From NCBI RefSeq assembly GCF_963666145.1, contig NZ_OY762614.1, forward strand, positions 5,508,501 through 5,572,500: 64,000 nucleotides of DNA. The letters are read 5' to 3'. Positions 63,966-64,000 of this stretch are shown here, piece after piece. Origin of the DNA: an uncultured Desulfobacter sp. (lineage in GTDB: Bacteria; Desulfobacterota; Desulfobacteria; Desulfobacterales; Desulfobacteraceae). Each line of letters opens with the position of its first letter. Positions within the stretch are counted from its first letter, which is position 1. The position numbers and the translations under genes were made by a program. The notes under the pieces were generated by a model, which worked only from the letters and a program-made list of their open reading frames with translations, had not been told where the DNA came from and searched no databases.

Positions 63966-64000
63966 TTATCCGCCCGAAAGCATGCTGAAAATATTGGGCG
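63966..64000 (-). CDS. C-terminal end of an upstream gene, perhaps tctB
   Basis: A frame reads in from the right edge and ends in TAA just before a GGAG ribosome site and the tctA start; the visible end reads NIFSMLSGG. The position is that of the small TctB subunit gene in tctBA-type operons. Only 11 codons are visible, so the identity is inferred from order alone. Confidence 0.25.
   Translation of the reverse strand, partial: PNIFSMLSGG

Overview
The window looks like chromosomal DNA of a Gram-negative anaerobe, most likely a sulfate-reducing deltaproteobacterium of the Desulfobacteraceae type. This is inferred from the gene mix: a tungsten-type aldehyde:ferredoxin oxidoreductase, tripartite tricarboxylate transport genes, cache-type sensor proteins, lipoproteins, a YgiM-type SH3 protein and many flavodoxin-fold reductases. 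No rRNA, tRNA or CRISPR array was seen, so the taxonomy is not proven.

Layout. (1) 1-5022, minus strand: two lipoproteins (FlgO-like and CsgG-like), a strong terminator, then a tightly overlapping set made of a FliA/SigB-type sigma factor, a soluble HxxxCxxC anti-sigma-like protein, a membrane-anchored S16 (Lon-type) protease domain, a small ORF and a membrane-anchored Pro/Glu-rich protein cut by the window edge. (2) 5047-16500: a scarred stretch (aldo/keto reductase remnant, MFS permease with an internal deletion), then flavodoxin-fold reductases, thioesterases, a hybrid histidine kinase, a HAD phosphatase, a DHA2 drug efflux pump, a CDP-archaeol-synthase-like/metallophosphoesterase fusion and an ORF6N protein. 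(3) 16712-22178: aldehyde:ferredoxin oxidoreductase, a ModA-like binding protein coupled to a chemoreceptor, and a hypothetical protein. (4) 22262-33699, minus strand: a complete agmatine/putrescine uptake and catabolism island: PotABCD, agmatine deiminase, N-carbamoylputrescine amidase, putrescine aminotransferase, aminobutyraldehyde dehydrogenase, an amidohydrolase and a TetR regulator. Three copies of one palindrome mark the likely TetR operators, and two copies of an unusual nested palindromic repeat sit inside the island. (5) 34056-38901: SH3 protein, NadB, GNAT, radical SAM/SPASM protein and a DUF697-like membrane protein.

(6) 39030-59309 holds the most notable system. A four-gene nonribosomal peptide operon on the plus strand (A-T-C-T; C-A-T-C-A-T-reductase; stand-alone A domain; radical SAM enzyme) meets head-on a six-gene minus-strand operon. 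That operon has two SyrD/PvdE-type peptide exporter half-transporters, an SPFH protein, an NMT1-type binding lipoprotein, a cache sensor without an output domain and a small membrane protein. The second module of the first synthetase lacks an adenylation domain and the stand-alone one lacks a carrier domain, so loading in trans is likely. The starter A domain lacks the aspartate that binds an amino-acid alpha-amino group, which points to a non-amino-acid starter. The predicted product is an acyl or aryl capped tripeptide released reductively as aldehyde or alcohol, possibly modified by the radical SAM enzyme.

(7) 59763-64000: a concentrative nucleoside transporter and a TctC/TctA transport operon in which tctA carries an apparent single-base frameshift.
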